From Sipunculus nudus (Eukaryota > Annelida > Sipuncula > Golfingiida > Sipunculidae), in assembly GCA_026874595.1 (NCBI GenBank), contig CM049312.1, positions 29,165,456 to 29,229,455 on the forward strand: a stretch of 64,000 nt of DNA. The letters are read 5' to 3'. Numbering within the stretch: the stretch's first letter is position 1; each line of letters begins with the position of its first letter. The position numbers and the translations under genes are program-made. Of the stretch, positions 62,080 to 64,000 are shown in pieces. Below the pieces are notes generated by a model. It did no database searches. It saw only the letters and a list, made by a program, of their open reading frames with translations, and was not told the origin of the DNA.

Positions 62080-62690
62080 GTCCGAGTGCAAGTCCTGGTC
62101 CTTCTTTGAGACCGAGCCACTTAGAAGCCGAGTTAAAGTCCGAGTCCGAGCCCTATACAAGTCCTTCCCAAAAGAAATTCTAAAAGGATACTCTATATTA
62201 TCATTTGTATTCTGAAGTGAGTTTATACATGTTCCATGGTTATTACTCGAATTCAAATAATCTTTAGCTTCCGATGCCGAACTAAAGCTTGGTAAATATA
62301 CTCTAATTCTGTATGTTAATATTCTGTTGGTACTTTTGGAAATGTCATTCTTTTTAGTATGCGACAGAGTTTATTCTACTGGTCTCGAGGTTGACTCAGT
62401 CTGGTTTCTCAAGTCCTTACCACCGAGTCTGAGAACAGGTACGAGTCCAGAAACATCGAGTCCAAGTCCCGAGTCCATGAATACAGGAACTCGCGGCCCC
62501 AGAGACACTCGGCCCGAGAGACAATCGGCCCGAGGGACTCTCTGCCCAAGAGAAACTTGGACCCGGAGACATTCGGCCCCTAAGCAAGGGGACCTAGCAA
62601 CACTCGGCCCCGAGACCGTCGCCCTTCGGTCGGTCCCAGAGATACTCGGCCCACAGGTCCGATTCAAGCCCCAGGAAACCCTTCGTTAAG
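62080..62690 (+). repeat. GC-rich GAGACACTCGGCCC / GAGTCC minisatellite
   Basis: Irregular units of about 15 bp. The first part is AGTCCGAGT-like (62080-62165, 62430-62480), then come CAGAGACACTCGGCCC-like units (62495-62660). The GC-rich block gives low-complexity frames of about 100-120 residues on both strands. The inverse appears at 63840-64000. Confidence 0.8.
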
Positions 62691-63699
62691 ACAATTTTTC
62701 CCGTAGTTATCACAGGGGCGTATTCAAAGGGGGGGCGCAAAGGGCTGGGCGCCCCCTTTAATTCTGCTCATACTTATGCCAGCCAACTTGCAAGTGTTAT
62801 GTTTGTTAACTCATTTTTATCTTATGTTCGATTTTTTCAAGTATACACACACTTATATAAAATATGGTGTGTGAGTAAATAAATATTTGCATGATTCTTT
62901 ATGCACGAGTGTGGTAATGTTAGTCCCATATGGAAAAGAAAGAACAAAAGATTAGCAAGATATTATCTGTAATGAAAATATAGATGTATATCTGAAATAC
63001 TAATGTATATTTATTATCAGTTCTTTAAGTTCTGATTGACCTGAAGAGAAACTATTTTTGTTGTATTTGTTGAAATTTTGTGATGAAAGAACCTTAGAAA
63101 GATCAGACTCTGAAAATTTCTCAAATAAATCTAATCAGTAAAGGAATTATTTACTTACACATTTCTTTCATGTTTTTACTATCTCTATTTTCCATTTTGT
63201 TTGTGTGATGAAGTGAAGTCTCCAAACCCTATGATTGTTCTGTAACATTAATCCATGCAACCTATTCGTACTTTCACTAGATGCTTGCTATGCCGCATTT
63301 TTAACTTACCCTGAAATACACCAATAGACCATAGAAAGCCTCCGGTTTCTTGATTCTGGTTTAATTAAAATCACCTCTAAATACCAAGCAGCGTGAGCTA
63401 CTGTCACTGAAGCTGGATGGCCAGGCTTGATGTTTAAAGCTGCATTTTTCAATAATAATATAAACTTGAAAATGACATGCACATATCAGTCAATGAGTAT
63501 TTTTTCACTTGTAATATTTTGTGTTTATATACTTTAGGTCAGACTATTTTTATTTTTTTTAACTCCAAATTGCCCCAGTTCGAACTGAACAAAAGACTTA
63601 TATTATGGAATTCATTATCAGAAGCTTTGAAGAAGTTTTGAGAACCGGAATATCATGTAATCTAATATGTAATGTCTGTCACTTGTAAAATTGTAATTT

Positions 63700-63705
<6 letters not shown>
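62691..63705. other. No gene seen
   Basis: Non-coding DNA between two inverted minisatellite blocks. Confidence 0.45.

Positions 63706-63755
<50 letters not shown>
63706..63755. repeat. (TA)n microsatellite
   Basis: TA run. Confidence 0.95.
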
Positions 63756-63758
<3 letters not shown>

Positions 63759-63839
63759 TCATATACTAAAAGCATGCGTTAACCTAACAGACTTTCACTG
63801 TACAAGGGCGACTTAGTATAACTACGAGAACAATTGTCT

Positions 63840-64000
63840 TAACGAGGGGTTTCCCGGGGCTTGAATCGGACCTGTAGGCCAACTGTCTCTGGGTCAGAGT
63901 GTCTATTGGGCCGAGTGTCTCTGGGAATGAGAGCCGCTTGGGCCGAGTGTATCCGGGCCGACTGTCTCTGGGGCCGAGAGTTACTGTTACCCGAGGGATA
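63840..64000 (-). repeat. GGGCCGAGTGTCTCTG minisatellite, inverse copy
   Basis: Units of GGGCCGAGTGTCTCTGG, the reverse complement of the CAGAGACACTCGGCCC units at 62.5 kb. Runs off the window end. Confidence 0.8.

Noticed and set aside
62327-62689. Open frames of 98-120 residues on both strands, rich in Thr, Arg, Pro and Gly
   Set aside because: Low-complexity translations of the GC-rich minisatellite.
62080-64000. CRISPR-like array
   Set aside because: Units are degenerate and contiguous with no unique spacers, in eukaryote-like DNA.

Overview
The window looks like AT-rich, repeat-dense genomic DNA of an invertebrate animal, most plausibly a mollusc (inference). The grounds are small secreted C-type lectin-like genes split by phase-1 introns, many long (TA)n microsatellites, and the mix of LINE, Penelope-like, tyrosine-recombinase retroelement, SINE and MITE remains. 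There are no bacterial-style operons, and I recognise no rRNA or functional tRNA gene.

Host genes. The only convincing host genes form a dispersed cluster of secreted C-type lectin-like genes: gene 1 (+, about 21.0-24.7 kb), gene 2 (-, 38.6-40.4 kb) and gene 3 (+, 50.7-52.8 kb), plus decayed exons at 55.96-56.15 kb (+) and 56.80-57.0 kb (-). All three share one plan: a signal peptide, a short four-cysteine N-terminal module, then a C-type lectin domain (CTLD) split over two exons of about 195 and 236 nt with phase-1 junctions. Their assembled exons keep frame exactly (204, 228 and 224 aa). The CTLD is unusual. The WIGG-type core and the C-terminal CxGICE are present, but the EPN/QPD and WND calcium-site motifs and one of the four core cysteines are missing in all copies.

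Left third (0-20 kb). This is a nest of repeats. Inverted arms at 4.59-5.07 and 19.13-19.56 kb enclose about 14 kb. Inside are a GA/TC-rich hairpin element (5.07-6.28 kb), 15-bp GGACGC repeats, a MITE (18.54-18.94 kb), a 215-bp tandem duplication and a young non-LTR retrotransposon (9061-14469, minus strand) flanked by a perfect 57-bp target-site duplication.

Middle (25-37 kb). Two relict Penelope-like elements (25.9-28.0 and 30.1-30.8 kb, minus) are followed by a Ngaro/DIRS-type tyrosine-recombinase retroelement (31935-36489) with split direct repeats.

Right half. A 69-bp minisatellite of about 15 copies (40.75-41.82 kb) lies just upstream of lectin gene 2. Beyond it are tRNA-derived SINE-like units (45.4 and 48.1 kb), LINE relics (41.9, 57.7-58.8 kb), a dispersed repeat pair (48.7 and 58.8 kb), a 255-bp tandem duplication (57.1-57.6 kb) and a GC-rich CTCGGCCC minisatellite in opposite orientations at 62.4 and 63.9 kb.

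All family assignments come from reading translations and motifs by eye. No database search was possible.
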